Shown in pieces: positions 24,185 to 35,200 of a DNA stretch of 64,000 bases; position 1 is the stretch's first letter; every line of letters starts with the position of its first letter. The DNA lies in assembly GCA_965247355.1 (NCBI GenBank), contig OZ252011.1:3348001-3412000 (forward strand). The letters run 5' to 3'. A program made the translations under genes and the position numbers. The stretch comes from RHLJ01 sp965247355 (GTDB lineage Bacteria > Bacteroidota > Rhodothermia > Balneolales > Balneolaceae). A model generated the notes under the pieces. The model was given only the letters and a program-made list of their open reading frames with translations, was not told where the DNA came from and did no database searches.

Positions 24185-25450
24185 TTATTTCTGATTTTCT
24201 GCTAGTTGCCATTCTTCCAGCAATAATCTCATAAGTGAGCGGGCAGCATTTGCACCAAGTTCACGGGTTTCAAATTCATCAAGTTTATCATCTACTTCAA
24301 AGGTAACAGCATCAGACCCAAAGGTATTGTAAATCCAGTTTTTTGAAATCGGAGAGCTGGTATCAAATTCTTCATTTCTAAAATTAAGCTCAGGGTTATC
24401 TTCTTTGATAAGTACAGACCATCGTTGGGTCAGATTATCAGGACTTGTTTTTACCTCTTCGTTAATCGGATACAAAATGTTTTCATTGGTTGAGTGAAAG
24501 TCGATTCCATAAAATACTTTTTTGGTTTCATCTGCTTTCAAAGGTATAAGAGCGTTCCGGATGGCTTGTGTTTCAGGTTGATTAAAATTTTCCCAGTCTC
24601 GGTTCAAATCGATACCCTGAAAATTATGCCTCCAGTGCCCGTTTACTACTCCATCCGGATTAATTATTGGATAAGCCTTAGTAATAAAATGTGTACGGAA
24701 ATTACGCGCTAACTCTGAATCAGAAATCAGTTCATTCCAAAAAGCCTGGTAAGTTCTATATCCCGGGACTTCTGGTGGATGCTGCCGACTCAACAAAATC
24801 AGTACGCCCGCTTCCTTAACATCAGTTTCATCAGCAGTAAATTCATATATAGGTCGGTTTTCATGGCTATATCCAACAGTATCTATTTCTACAAACGGCT
24901 TTTGCGTTCGTTTGGATTTAGAAATCAGGTCAGAGTATCGAATTCCGTCAAGAAAATGAGCAGATACCATTTTAGGCTGTGTATCAACATTCAGCGAAAA
25001 AGTAGTGCTTCCATTGGAGGTATCATATTCAGCATCCTGAATAACATGGGTATACATCACGGAACCCTGGGTGCCTGTAATCTTTGGCAGATAGCGATGT
25101 TTTCCGGATTTATAGCTAAGACGAAGATTGATGTTATACGAAGAGTCGCTCCAGATTTTAAAAGCAAACCATGGGCTATTATTAATGGGAGCATTCTCCG
25201 GACGGATTAGTACCTCGAACGTATTAGCGTTAATTTGATAGAAGTCACTCGCACGAGCTCCTTCAAACTCGTTACTTATCCATACCTTAGGGGTTCCAGC
25301 CCCGATGACTCTTCGGTTTTGTGGTTCTGTAGTTTTACCAACAGTATTTGTTACCCCGGGAGGATCGTAAGAAAACCCGGTAAAATTTGACGACGACTTA
25401 CAAGCCATCATAAATATTGGAACAAACAGTAAATATTTTACCTTTAACAT
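24185..25450 (-). CDS. M14-family zinc carboxypeptidase, lipoprotein
   Basis: A 421-residue exported peptidase with a lipobox-like IFMMACKS (Cys17). An N-terminal beta domain (about 30-180) precedes the catalytic domain. Zinc ligands are His224 and Glu227 in SRQHPPEVPG and His319 in GIDFHSTN; substrate-binding Asn-Arg is in IDLNRDW near 282-284 and the catalytic Glu is Glu385 in AVTFEVDD. This order fits the cytosolic-carboxypeptidase-like (M14 AGBL-type) branch with an N-terminal beta-domain. It would remove C-terminal residues from peptides or act on peptidoglycan peptides. Confidence 0.88.
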   Translation of the reverse strand: MLKVKYLLFVPIFMMACKSSSNFTGFSYDPPGVTNTVGKTTEPQNRRVIGAGTPKVWISNEFEGARASDFYQINANTFEVLIRPENAPINNSPWFAFKIWSDSSYNINLRLSYKSGKHRYLPKITGTQGSVMYTHVIQDAEYDTSNGSTTFSLNVDTQPKMVSAHFLDGIRYSDLISKSKRTQKPFVEIDTVGYSHENRPIYEFTADETDVKEAGVLILLSRQHPPEVPGYRTYQAFWNELISDSELARNFRTHFITKAYPIINPDGVVNGHWRHNFQGIDLNRDWENFNQPETQAIRNALIPLKADETKKVFYGIDFHSTNENILYPINEEVKTSPDNLTQRWSVLIKEDNPELNFRNEEFDTSSPISKNWIYNTFGSDAVTFEVDDKLDEFETRELGANAARSLMRLLLEEWQLAENQK

Positions 25451-25570
25451 ATATATGCCCTTTAATCTTCTAATAGTAATGAATAGTCATAAACTTTTTC
25501 ACTTCATTTTAAATAATAAAACTTCGGCTTATACTTTATTCTTTAAATGTTGTGAGGTTTAATCACTTAT

Positions 25571-27589
25571 CTGACTAAAAATATCGTTCGGTTACTACTA
25601 ACTATTTCAGCACTGCTAATCATTTCCGGGAGTATTTCTGCCCAGGAGAATGAGGAAGGTGCAGTAGATCGAGTATGGAAAGTAAGTATTAAAGGAAATG
25701 AGCGTTTTGAAGGGATAGTAATCAAAAAATACATTGCTACAGAGCAACCTTCTATATGGAAGAAGCTTACATTTTGGAACAGAAGCGGATTTCAATTCTC
25801 AGAAACTGAAATCAGGAAAGACGTAATCCGAATAGAACGGTTTTATCAAAGGCGAGGCTTTAATAATGTAGAGGTTTCATACCAGGTTAAGCCAAAGCGA
25901 AAAGACTGGAAAAAGCACGTTACTTTTTTGGTCACCGAAAACCTCCCTATCCGAATTGACTCTGTGGATATACAGTTATCCGCTACAAAAAAAGACAGTC
26001 TTTTTATACGAGATCAGGTGAATTTTGACCGGACACTAAGGCGTTCTCCTTATCGGAAAGGAAGAATTTATGAGCCAATAGAGGAAACTGAAGTAATTGC
26101 ACGGTTTGAGCAAACCTTACGCCAAATGGGATACCCTTACTCGAATACCGAGGTGAAGGCCTACACCGATTCAGTTGCCAAAAGAACAGATTTGGTTATT
26201 AGAACGGAAGCGGGTCCCAGGGCACGTTTTGATAGTATTTCTGTGGAAGGAGAAACCACACTTGCTGATAAATACATTATACGAGAGACCGGATTAAAAA
26301 AAGGTGAGTATTACAGCGAAAGCGACATGCGGGAAGCTCAGCGGGAAGTATTTAAGCATCACTTATTCAGGTTGGCATTAGTTTCTATTCCTGATCAACC
26401 AAAAGACACCACGCTTAATGTATTATTGAGAGTTAAAGAGCTTTCACTACGGTCGGTACAATTACAGTTTGGAGCAGGTGATTTCGATAGGGTGATAGAG
26501 GATGAGGGTAGAATATCTCTTAGTAATTCCTGGCATTTGTTAAGGACTCAGGCTACCTGGGTATACCGAAATGTTAGGGGCAAAGGAGAACAGTTTAGTG
26601 CCTCAGGCAAATACTCTTTTTATGATCGAAAATTGAGTGCAGAGTACCTGTTTCCCTATGTGTACAATACAAAGAGTAGTATTAATATCAATCCGTTTTA
26701 TCAGTACAGGGATGAACGTAGCTATGATATTCTAACAGGAGGAATTATCAGCACATTTGGATATGAGTACAACCGAAATCTGACAGGTACTTTTTCTTAT
26801 GAGTTTGCTATTAATAATGAGTCGAATGTGGTAAGTAACAACAGACAAATGACTGTGGAGCAAATTTTACCGGATGAATTTCTATCCTATAACATTTCCT
26901 CATTTGCATTGAACCTGTATTACACTAAAAACCTTAGAAGAGGTCGGAGAGGCTTTATTGTACAGCCTTATATGGAATTTTCTGGTTTGTTTGGAGAATC
27001 TACATTTAGTTTTAACAAGGCCTCGCTGGATATAAGAAAATACACTGAGTTGAACCGTAACCTGGTGATGGCAACCCGGATAAAGGGAGGAGCAATTTAT
27101 ACCGCTGGTCAGGATTCGTTACCTTCTGATGTGAAATATTTTGTTGGAGGCACAAACTCGGTTCGGGGTTGGACCACTCAGTTTGTAGGCCCTAAACGAA
27201 TCGTAGAGAGGGTAAACTCAAGGACTGTTAATGGAGCTGAAACAACAGATACTACCTTAGTTTATGTACCGGTAGGTGGTCGGGCACTTCTTAATTTTAA
27301 CGTCGAACTCAGGCAGCAACTGGACGGAATTTTAAAAGGTTTCGGTGTTGCTGCTTTTTTTGATGGAGGGCAGGTATGGAGGAGGACAAGTGATGTAAGT
27401 CTTGATAACCTTCAATTCGGTATAGGTGGAGGAATACGATATGAGTCTCCTATAGGACCAATCCGGATAGATGTTGGATATAAAGTAAATCCTACTACCG
27501 AGGATCTGAAACAGTTTCCCGGAGGAATTGATAATGGTTCAAACCTTGAGCGCTGGAATTTTCACTTCACTATAGGGCAGGCTTTTTGA
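25571..27589 (+). CDS. BamA/TamA-family outer-membrane assembly protein, probable CTG start
   Basis: Omp85-family protein of about 672 residues, N-terminal POTRA domains followed by a 16-strand barrel. Coding clearly continues upstream of the TTG at 25928: the extra 119 codons encode a signal peptide (TKNIVRLLLTISALLIISG, cleavage after SISAQ) and a POTRA domain (KVSIKGNERFEGIVIKKYI). No ATG, GTG or TTG start lies between the in-frame TGA at 25553 and the signal peptide; CTG at 25571 fits best, ATC at 25562 is an alternative. The barrel shows the loop-6 motif GGTNSVRGW, then AAFFDGGQVW and SPIGPIRIDVGY. The tamB gene overlaps its stop by one base, which suggests the TamA role. Confidence 0.88.
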   Translation: MTKNIVRLLLTISALLIISGSISAQENEEGAVDRVWKVSIKGNERFEGIVIKKYIATEQPSIWKKLTFWNRSGFQFSETEIRKDVIRIERFYQRRGFNNVEVSYQVKPKRKDWKKHVTFLVTENLPIRIDSVDIQLSATKKDSLFIRDQVNFDRTLRRSPYRKGRIYEPIEETEVIARFEQTLRQMGYPYSNTEVKAYTDSVAKRTDLVIRTEAGPRARFDSISVEGETTLADKYIIRETGLKKGEYYSESDMREAQREVFKHHLFRLALVSIPDQPKDTTLNVLLRVKELSLRSVQLQFGAGDFDRVIEDEGRISLSNSWHLLRTQATWVYRNVRGKGEQFSASGKYSFYDRKLSAEYLFPYVYNTKSSININPFYQYRDERSYDILTGGIISTFGYEYNRNLTGTFSYEFAINNESNVVSNNRQMTVEQILPDEFLSYNISSFALNLYYTKNLRRGRRGFIVQPYMEFSGLFGESTFSFNKASLDIRKYTELNRNLVMATRIKGGAIYTAGQDSLPSDVKYFVGGTNSVRGWTTQFVGPKRIVERVNSRTVNGAETTDTTLVYVPVGGRALLNFNVELRQQLDGILKGFGVAAFFDGGQVWRRTSDVSLDNLQFGIGGGIRYESPIGPIRIDVGYKVNPTTEDLKQFPGGIDNGSNLERWNFHFTIGQAF

Positions 27590-30500
27590 TGAGTGAAAAT
27601 AACCAACATAGTAACCATAAAGCGCTCCGAATTTTTTTGATCGTACTTGCTGTGTTTGTTGGGCTACAGCTAATGGGGAGATTTCTGCTTACAACCAACT
27701 TAGTGCATCAATTTGTAAAGAATAAAGCAGTTTCGATTGCTAACGAACAGTTGAATGGAACACTTTCTATTGGTGATTTAGACGGAGATTTATGGACAGA
27801 AATTCGATTAACAAATCTGGCTGTTGTAGATAGAGACACCATTGTTTCAATAGATACGCTGTATGCCAATTATGATATCTGGAGCTTTATACGAGGCCCC
27901 TATATGGTGAATACTGTTGATTTAACCGGAGTACAGTCTCTGATCAAAGAACAACAAGACACGGTATTCAATGTTCAGCAGTTAGCTAAGGAAAGTCCTG
28001 ATTCGGTGGAGGAAAAAGCATCAAAGCCGCTTGAACTGGTCATCAGCTCTATAAATCTGTATAATATTAATGCCCGGCTTTACTCACCTTCCTATTTGCC
28101 TGATTCTGTATTGAGTATCCAGAACCTGAACGCCAATGCTTCTTTCAGTAAAACTGATACTCTTGAATTTTCACTTTTATCCCTAAGCTTTTTATTGGAA
28201 GAAGGAAGGCTTCCGGAACCTATTAAAGTGAAAACTTCTGCTGATTTACTTGGTAACCAAATCACCTTGCAGGAATTAGTAATTGAATCAAGTCGGTCGA
28301 TGCTTAAAGCTTCTGCCTCTGCAAATATTGCTGACTCAACGCTTGATGCCGAAGCTTCAACCAATACGTTTTCACTGGCTGATATTCAACCGTATCTGGA
28401 TGCAGATCTTCCTGAAGAGGAGTTCGACTTACAGCTTTCGTTTTCCGGTTCAGCGGATAGTTTGAGAATCCGGCTATTGATGGATCATGAGTATGCCCCC
28501 AATTTGGAATTGGTAGCCGGAGTTGGGTTTACAGGTCAACCGACTCTCTATCAGTTTGGGGCTTTCGGAGATGGAATTAACGTAGCTGCATTCACAGATG
28601 ACTCATTAGATGCAGAACTGGGAGAATTCAGAGTTACGGCTAATGGTCTCATGACCTCTGAAATCGAAAAAGCTGATGTAGTTTGGGGGTTCACATTTAT
28701 GGAATTGAGATTTCAAAACTATTATCTGAACAGGATTATAGGAAGCGGAACCTTAAACGATGATAATCTGCTCGGGCATATAGCAATTCACCCCCAGTTT
28801 GAAGAGCAACTTAATACCTACCCAAGCATATATAATCTTTCTTCTGAGTTACCGGAATGGAAATTTAATGCGGCTGTAAAAAATCTGGATATATCGTATT
28901 GGACAGAATCAGACTTGAAGACGAACCTTAGCTTTGGGATTAACCTTGAAGGGAAAGGCTTTGAACTATCTGATAATAAATGGAAATACTCAATTACAAG
29001 CAGTTATGAGATGCTTGTTAATTCGTTGGATCTAAAAGAAAGAAACAGAATCTCGTTTAACCGATTTTCTACCAATACCATAAACGAACAAAAATTCGAA
29101 GAGTATAAGGTTGAAGGAGAAGTCAGTAAAAGTATCATAAGTGGTAAGGGGGATATTACCATTGATGAAAGCAGAGTAGACCTCGAATTTGATGTGCTTG
29201 ACTATTTAGAGGAAATCCCGCAGTATGATTTCCTGATTTCAACTAAAGGCTTTAATGCTCAGGAAATTAATCAGTTGCCGGATTTTCCAACGTATATTTC
29301 TATGCAGTTGCAAGGAGAAGGAAAAGGAAAGAATCCCGAAGAAATGTTTGCAAAAGCTGCCATTTCGATAGATTCAAGTATTGTAAATGGAGCGCGTTTC
29401 CAAAAACTAGACGCCTCGGCTACATTTAGCGATGGCGTACTCTCCATAACGGAAGGCTTGCTAAACAGCGATATTATTGAAGGAGAATTCACCGGTCGAA
29501 AAAATGTAATGGACGAAACCGATCCGGAAAACTGGCTAAGTCTGGATATGAAGATAAAAGATATTCAGCCTCTTGCTCCTTTAGCTAATGTGGAACAGCT
29601 CAATGCAACGGGAGATATTTCCGGAAGAATTACGCAGGATACAACCGGGGTACTGAAGGGAAATATGAGTATCGATTTTCAAAGTATAATCGTGGACACA
29701 TTGTTTACTGCTTCCCGAATTTCAGGAAATACAGATGTTTCGATGGAAGAGCTCAGAAACTTTGAGTTAAATCTTGAAATTGAATCACCGGTTATTTCAG
29801 GATTAACATTTCAGGATATTCAACTCGTTTCGAATGGTATAGCCAACCAGGATACTCTCGACGCTGACTTTAATCTGGATATAGTAGGAAGTGATCGTGG
29901 GCAACTGATTCAGGATGGATTCCTTGTAGTAGATATTTCTGAAGAGTTAACTGATATTCACTTCGATCGGTTTGATTTCATTACTTCAGAATCGGAGCTA
30001 ACAATGAATCAGCCATTCAACATCAGGTTAAAAGGACAATCGATTGGAACCGATACGCTGGACCTAAGCTCTACTACTGGCGCGTTTCTGAAGTTTACAG
30101 TCCCATATGCAGATAGTGTTGAACAAAATGCATGGTTGAATGGTCAGAATTTTGATTTTGGTATTATTCAGGAAGTAATTTTTGGTGAACGCTTTTTAGA
30201 TGGAGTGCTTTACGGTGAGTTATTTTTCAACCGATCTGAGGAGGAAACCGCTGGAAATGGAGCATTCAATTTAACCCGCTTAAAATATGGTGATATTGAA
30301 GCTGATTCTCTGGATCTCAGGTTTGAAATAAATAATGAGCGCCTGCAGACGGATGTATTGCTGAGTTGGGACGATCAGGAGCGGGTGTTAGGAAATCTGG
30401 ATGTTCCATTTGTACTTAAAGAGCAATCCGAACTCGGTGAAGATTTTTATTCACAACCCGTGGAAGGAAGTTTAGTAATACATCCGTCAGAGCTCTCACG

Positions 30501-32115
30501 GTTCCAGGCTTTGCTTAACGAATTTGGTGTTAATAATACTAATGGAATTCTAAGTTTTAATGGGAGCATGTCTGGAACAGCAGGAAAGCCTGATTTTGAG
30601 GGAAGGTTTATTTTGGACAAGCCGGTGCTTTCAGGAATCAGATTGGATACCGTAAAAGCCAGTTTCAACTACGATAACAACCAAAGTGGCCTAAAAATTG
30701 AAAGCGAGGTAATCGCTGCCAAACAAAAAGCTGCAGAGGTTTCTATCAGCTATCCCGTTGAATATGATTTTAGAAAATTTGAAGTAATTTTGCCTGAGGA
30801 AGATGAAGTTATCCGCATAAGAGCGAAAACCGAAAATTTTAACATTGCAGTATTCAATGATTTTCTGGATAAAGAATACACCAGAGGATTAAGAGGAACC
30901 TTAAACGCAGACCTGGAGCTGGATGGGACGAGCGAACAAATGGTTCCCTCTGGTTATTTAAGATTAGCGGACGCAAGGGTTTCAGTTCCCAAAGCAGGGA
31001 TCACTTTGGAAGGAATAAAATCAAATGTAGAATTTACAGAAGTAGGACTAAGCGTAAAAGAGTTGGTAGCCAGGAGTGGACGAGGTTCTTTTAATGCAAA
31101 TGGGACAGTTAGTTTAGAAGGTATTGTTCCGAAAACTCTGGACCTGAATGCCAGAGCAAATCGATTCCAGTTAGCTAATACAGAAGACTATAACATAGTA
31201 ATAGATTTGGATAGCCGGTTATCAGGAAAAGCGACTACGCCAAAAGCAACAGGTAGCATAACTGTTAAAAATGGATTCGTATTCCTTCAGAATTTTGGAG
31301 AGAATACCATCGAGGAAGTAAATCTGGATGGAGAAGAACTGCCGTCCTTTAGTCCGTACGATTCCTTAGCAATGGATATGGAGGTTGTAATTCAAAGAGA
31401 CTTCTATGTACGAAACAGTACATATCTGGATATGGAAATCGAATTAACAGGAGAACTGGATGCCCAAAAAGATACCGGGGGAGATCTTTCACTATTTGGC
31501 AGTTTAAACGGGGTTAGTGGATACGTAAGACCTTTAGGCAAGCTCTTTGTAATGGAGGAATCCAACTTCACATTTAGCGGTCCGGTAGAAGATCCTGATT
31601 TAAGTATCAGAAGCCGATACACCCCGCCAACCCGCCAAAAAGGAGAACCGGTTGAATTGTATTATATCATTGAAGGAACTGCTCAAAACCCGGAATTTAG
31701 CTTTGATAGTGATCCACCTATGGAGCAGTCCGATATTGTTTGCTATACGCTTTTTGGGAAGCCTTGTTATTCATTGGAGTCATGGCAAAGTGTATTCGCC
31801 AGTGGTGGCGGACCATCAGCAACCGATTTACTTACCGATGTTCTACTTGATGAGGTTGAGGCATTAGCAACACGTGAACTAGGCGTGGATGTAGTTCAGA
31901 TAGACAACTCCGGCGCCTCGGGTGGAACCGCGATTAAAACAGGATGGTATCTGAATCAGCGTACGTTCTTTGCAATTATCAATGAGATCTCCGGTTCAAC
32001 ACCTAAAACGCTATTTGTCCTGGAATATATACTCTCTGAAAACTGGGATCTGATTATGACTCAAGGAGATGATAACCGGCGGGGAATTGATTTCAGGTAT
32101 CAATACGATTATTGA
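27589..32115 (+). CDS. tamB: Translocation and assembly module protein TamB
   Basis: A 1508-residue envelope-spanning protein with one N-terminal signal anchor (about residues 11-35, RIFLIVLAVFVGLQLMGRF) and a very long repetitive beta-strand body, ending in the TamB/DUF490 C-terminal domain (FVFLQNFGENTIEEV, SNFTFSGPVEDPDLSIRS, then TDLLTDVLLDEVEALATREL). TamB-type proteins form a hydrophobic groove from inner to outer membrane and work with an Omp85 partner in barrel insertion or phospholipid transport. The ATG at 27589 overlaps the partner's TGA stop by one base; an in-frame TTG just before it is less likely. Length is typical. Confidence 0.92.
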   Translation: MSENNQHSNHKALRIFLIVLAVFVGLQLMGRFLLTTNLVHQFVKNKAVSIANEQLNGTLSIGDLDGDLWTEIRLTNLAVVDRDTIVSIDTLYANYDIWSFIRGPYMVNTVDLTGVQSLIKEQQDTVFNVQQLAKESPDSVEEKASKPLELVISSINLYNINARLYSPSYLPDSVLSIQNLNANASFSKTDTLEFSLLSLSFLLEEGRLPEPIKVKTSADLLGNQITLQELVIESSRSMLKASASANIADSTLDAEASTNTFSLADIQPYLDADLPEEEFDLQLSFSGSADSLRIRLLMDHEYAPNLELVAGVGFTGQPTLYQFGAFGDGINVAAFTDDSLDAELGEFRVTANGLMTSEIEKADVVWGFTFMELRFQNYYLNRIIGSGTLNDDNLLGHIAIHPQFEEQLNTYPSIYNLSSELPEWKFNAAVKNLDISYWTESDLKTNLSFGINLEGKGFELSDNKWKYSITSSYEMLVNSLDLKERNRISFNRFSTNTINEQKFEEYKVEGEVSKSIISGKGDITIDESRVDLEFDVLDYLEEIPQYDFLISTKGFNAQEINQLPDFPTYISMQLQGEGKGKNPEEMFAKAAISIDSSIVNGARFQKLDASATFSDGVLSITEGLLNSDIIEGEFTGRKNVMDETDPENWLSLDMKIKDIQPLAPLANVEQLNATGDISGRITQDTTGVLKGNMSIDFQSIIVDTLFTASRISGNTDVSMEELRNFELNLEIESPVISGLTFQDIQLVSNGIANQDTLDADFNLDIVGSDRGQLIQDGFLVVDISEELTDIHFDRFDFITSESELTMNQPFNIRLKGQSIGTDTLDLSSTTGAFLKFTVPYADSVEQNAWLNGQNFDFGIIQEVIFGERFLDGVLYGELFFNRSEEETAGNGAFNLTRLKYGDIEADSLDLRFEINNERLQTDVLLSWDDQERVLGNLDVPFVLKEQSELGEDFYSQPVEGSLVIHPSELSRFQALLNEFGVNNTNGILSFNGSMSGTAGKPDFEGRFILDKPVLSGIRLDTVKASFNYDNNQSGLKIESEVIAAKQKAAEVSISYPVEYDFRKFEVILPEEDEVIRIRAKTENFNIAVFNDFLDKEYTRGLRGTLNADLELDGTSEQMVPSGYLRLADARVSVPKAGITLEGIKSNVEFTEVGLSVKELVARSGRGSFNANGTVSLEGIVPKTLDLNARANRFQLANTEDYNIVIDLDSRLSGKATTPKATGSITVKNGFVFLQNFGENTIEEVNLDGEELPSFSPYDSLAMDMEVVIQRDFYVRNSTYLDMEIELTGELDAQKDTGGDLSLFGSLNGVSGYVRPLGKLFVMEESNFTFSGPVEDPDLSIRSRYTPPTRQKGEPVELYYIIEGTAQNPEFSFDSDPPMEQSDIVCYTLFGKPCYSLESWQSVFASGGGPSATDLLTDVLLDEVEALATRELGVDVVQIDNSGASGGTAIKTGWYLNQRTFFAIINEISGSTPKTLFVLEYILSENWDLIMTQGDDNRRGIDFRYQYDY

Positions 32116-32247
32116 TTATAAGCTACTGTCTCAAGCTTATTTATATATATAAATCTTAATTATAGTTTAGCGATAAAAAAATATGTAACAATGCTGTAAC
32201 ACTTACCTCATTTGTTTGGGGAAATCATAATACGTTAGTCTTACAGA

Positions 32248-35200
32248 ATGAAAAAGGTTACAGTACATAAACAGGTTTTAGTGTTATGCATGTTTATGCT
32301 TTGCAGCATAACTAATGGCTTTTCACAGGTAGTTATAAAAGAAAGTGTGAATATTGAGACTACAAATAATGTTAAAAATATAGATGTACCTGATCTTGAA
32401 CCAACCACCGAAGGAATTGCACAACCGGGGGATTATTATTACCCGGTGCTTCGTCCAATTGGATTTGGGCAATACATTGTTCTTAAAAGCGGAACCCTGA
32501 ATATGTATTTCAAAGAGGTTCAATTATACAACATACCTGTTGAAAACAGAGCGGTAACATATTCAGTATCCGGCCCTTCAACAAACCTCAGCAGCTCAGT
32601 AAATCTGGGTGAGTTTATGGTTGGTCCAATTACTGTTGAGGATCGTGCTTCAGTTTGCAAAGAAGAAAAAGCGTACTACCAAAGCTCATTAACTTATAAT
32701 GTTGGTTCCATTAAGGATTCCTTTATACAAAAGTCCAGACCAACGGATGATCTGAGCAATAGTTCATCATTGGTTGCCTGGCAGTTGGAAAATCCTGCCT
32801 TCCCTGATTCTGCCTTTGCATCTGCCTTTATAGATTTTGGCATTGATTCGCTATCTACAAATGCGCTGGTAACAAGTTCAAATCTGGTTCTTCAATCTGC
32901 TGAAAATAATACTACGGTAACGGAACCTTTTTATGTGTACTACGCCGGAGGTCCCTGGGATGATTCTTCGATAAATTATAATAACCGTCCTCCCAGAAAT
33001 ACTGATCAGATTATATCAGTAACTGAGGAAAGTTTGATTGACAATACAACCTATGTGTATCGAAGAGGTATTACTCCCATAGTTGATAGCTGGATTCGTG
33101 GTTTACAGCCCGACTATGGAATTGAGATTGCTTCAGAAGGCAGGCATGATTTTGCGAGTAGAGAAGGAAGCTTTACAGGGACTATACCTACCCTTGAGAT
33201 AAATTTGACGTTACCAAATGAAACAGAAGATAATATTCTGAGAATTGGAGAGGTGCAGGCCGGGGATATTTTAACGATCAATTTTTCAAATTTGCCAAAA
33301 GGATTTGCGGGAAATTACGATCCCATTCCAAATGGAGAAGAAGCGGAAGAACAGTTAGTTTTTTTTCAGAGCAATAGTTGTCTCAGTAACAGAGTGGTAG
33401 CACTTCCTTATATCTCGGGTGCAAATGAAGATCGGTATTTCGAGTTTGTAACTGAAGTGGAAACAACCATCCCTATTGATTCCACCGGGGGACAATCCTT
33501 GTTCAGGGAGTATTTTGAGCCAAGATTATTATATGATAACGGACAAGTCCGGCCATCGGAAATTTTCACTAATTACGTGATGGAATTATACGATATACCT
33601 ACGGTTCAGGACCCTGATGGAAATCCATCATTAATGGCCACTTTTTTTGATCCTGAGGAATTTGAATTTTCAACAGTAGCTTTTCTTAGCAGAAACAGAC
33701 CAGGGCTGGAGCTATGGGCATTAAATTTACCAGAGAATTCCGGAAAGAGTTTCAGGGCCCGAATTGTGGGATGGATGATTAAGGATTTGATAGCCGGTAA
33801 AGTTGCTGTAAAGAATCCTGAACGGCAGATTATGGAGGCCTTATCTAATGTGCCCGAAGGAGTTGTTGTTACAAATATTGAAGATGATCCTAATTGTGGA
33901 GTCGTTTTTGAGCAGGTCGAAGATCTGTTTATTGGCTGCTTTGAGTTTACTATTGGTTCTCAAAACCAATTATTAGTAGAAGCGGAACCAGACACAGTTT
34001 ATCCCGGACAGGCAAGTGTACTTAAAGCACGGTTGCTTACCGCCGAGGGAGATACACTGGATTTCCCACAAGACCAACAATTTGAAATTGTACTTGATGA
34101 AGCATCTGCCCCGTTAGGAACGATCTTATTTGCTAATGGAGATACTCTGGATGCAGGAACAAACATAGGACCAGATTTCGCTTTTTTTGCAGATTATAAT
34201 ATTGAACAGGATACAGTAATAAAAATAAACATAGCTACAATTTATGAAGAGAATGAACTCTTTAAAGAGGTTTCTATCAAAGTTTCATTATTACCAGAGC
34301 TAGTAATTTTGCAGCCACAAAATGGATGGGCTAATCAACAAATTGCCGATACCCCTCATATGCCAATTGTGAATATGAATGCGCAAGTCTTAAATATAGA
34401 TGAGAACCGTCAAAATAGTTTCTTATGGGAATATAAAGTTCAATATACTTTAGAACGTTTTGGAATCAATGGAGGAAATAGATTTAACTACTGTCCAAGG
34501 GTAGGTGAGTGTACTTTTTCAGGAACAAGCTCATCATCCGGTTCAGATTCAACGAATTGGTTAGTCAACTTTGGTCAAGAATTTGCAACCTGTATTGCAA
34601 GGAATAATAGACCGATAATACCAGATGTAAACTCTCAATGTGTTACACAAGATCAAACAACTAACTGGCAAGCTGGGCAAGAAGATATATTTATCGGAGG
34701 AGTTGTATCTGCAACGGTTAAGGTTCCCATTTCCGAAGAAGACACATTGTTTGCTCTTGTAGATAGCATTTATAGTATAATTGGACAAAATCCAACTCCA
34801 GCTGAAATACGAAATGGGATAGAAGTACCTTATCAGGTGGTATTATATCACGAATCATTTCCAAGATGGGCACATTTTAATACAAGGACCCGTAACAATT
34901 TTAATATAATTGGTAATCCAATCTATGGGTATCCAAATGGATATGGCTTAGCACAACTTGATAATCCACCTGCAATCCCTCAACAGTTATGGAACTGGAT
35001 AGCTAACCGTCAAGGAGGAGTTAATCTTTTTGATGAAAAGGAAAGACAAGCGAGAGCTTACTTACTTAGGTTAGCAAATAGGCAAAATTCACCGGCTCCG
35101 AATTTTGAAGAAGAGACCAATTCAGAAGAATTATTATTAAGAGAACAGTTACAGCGGTATAATGGATTTCGATATTGGGACTGGGAGCCAGTAAACAGAA

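Noticed and set aside
25928..27589. BamA/TamA gene starting at TTG 25928
   Set aside because: Coding continues upstream in frame and includes a POTRA domain and a signal peptide.
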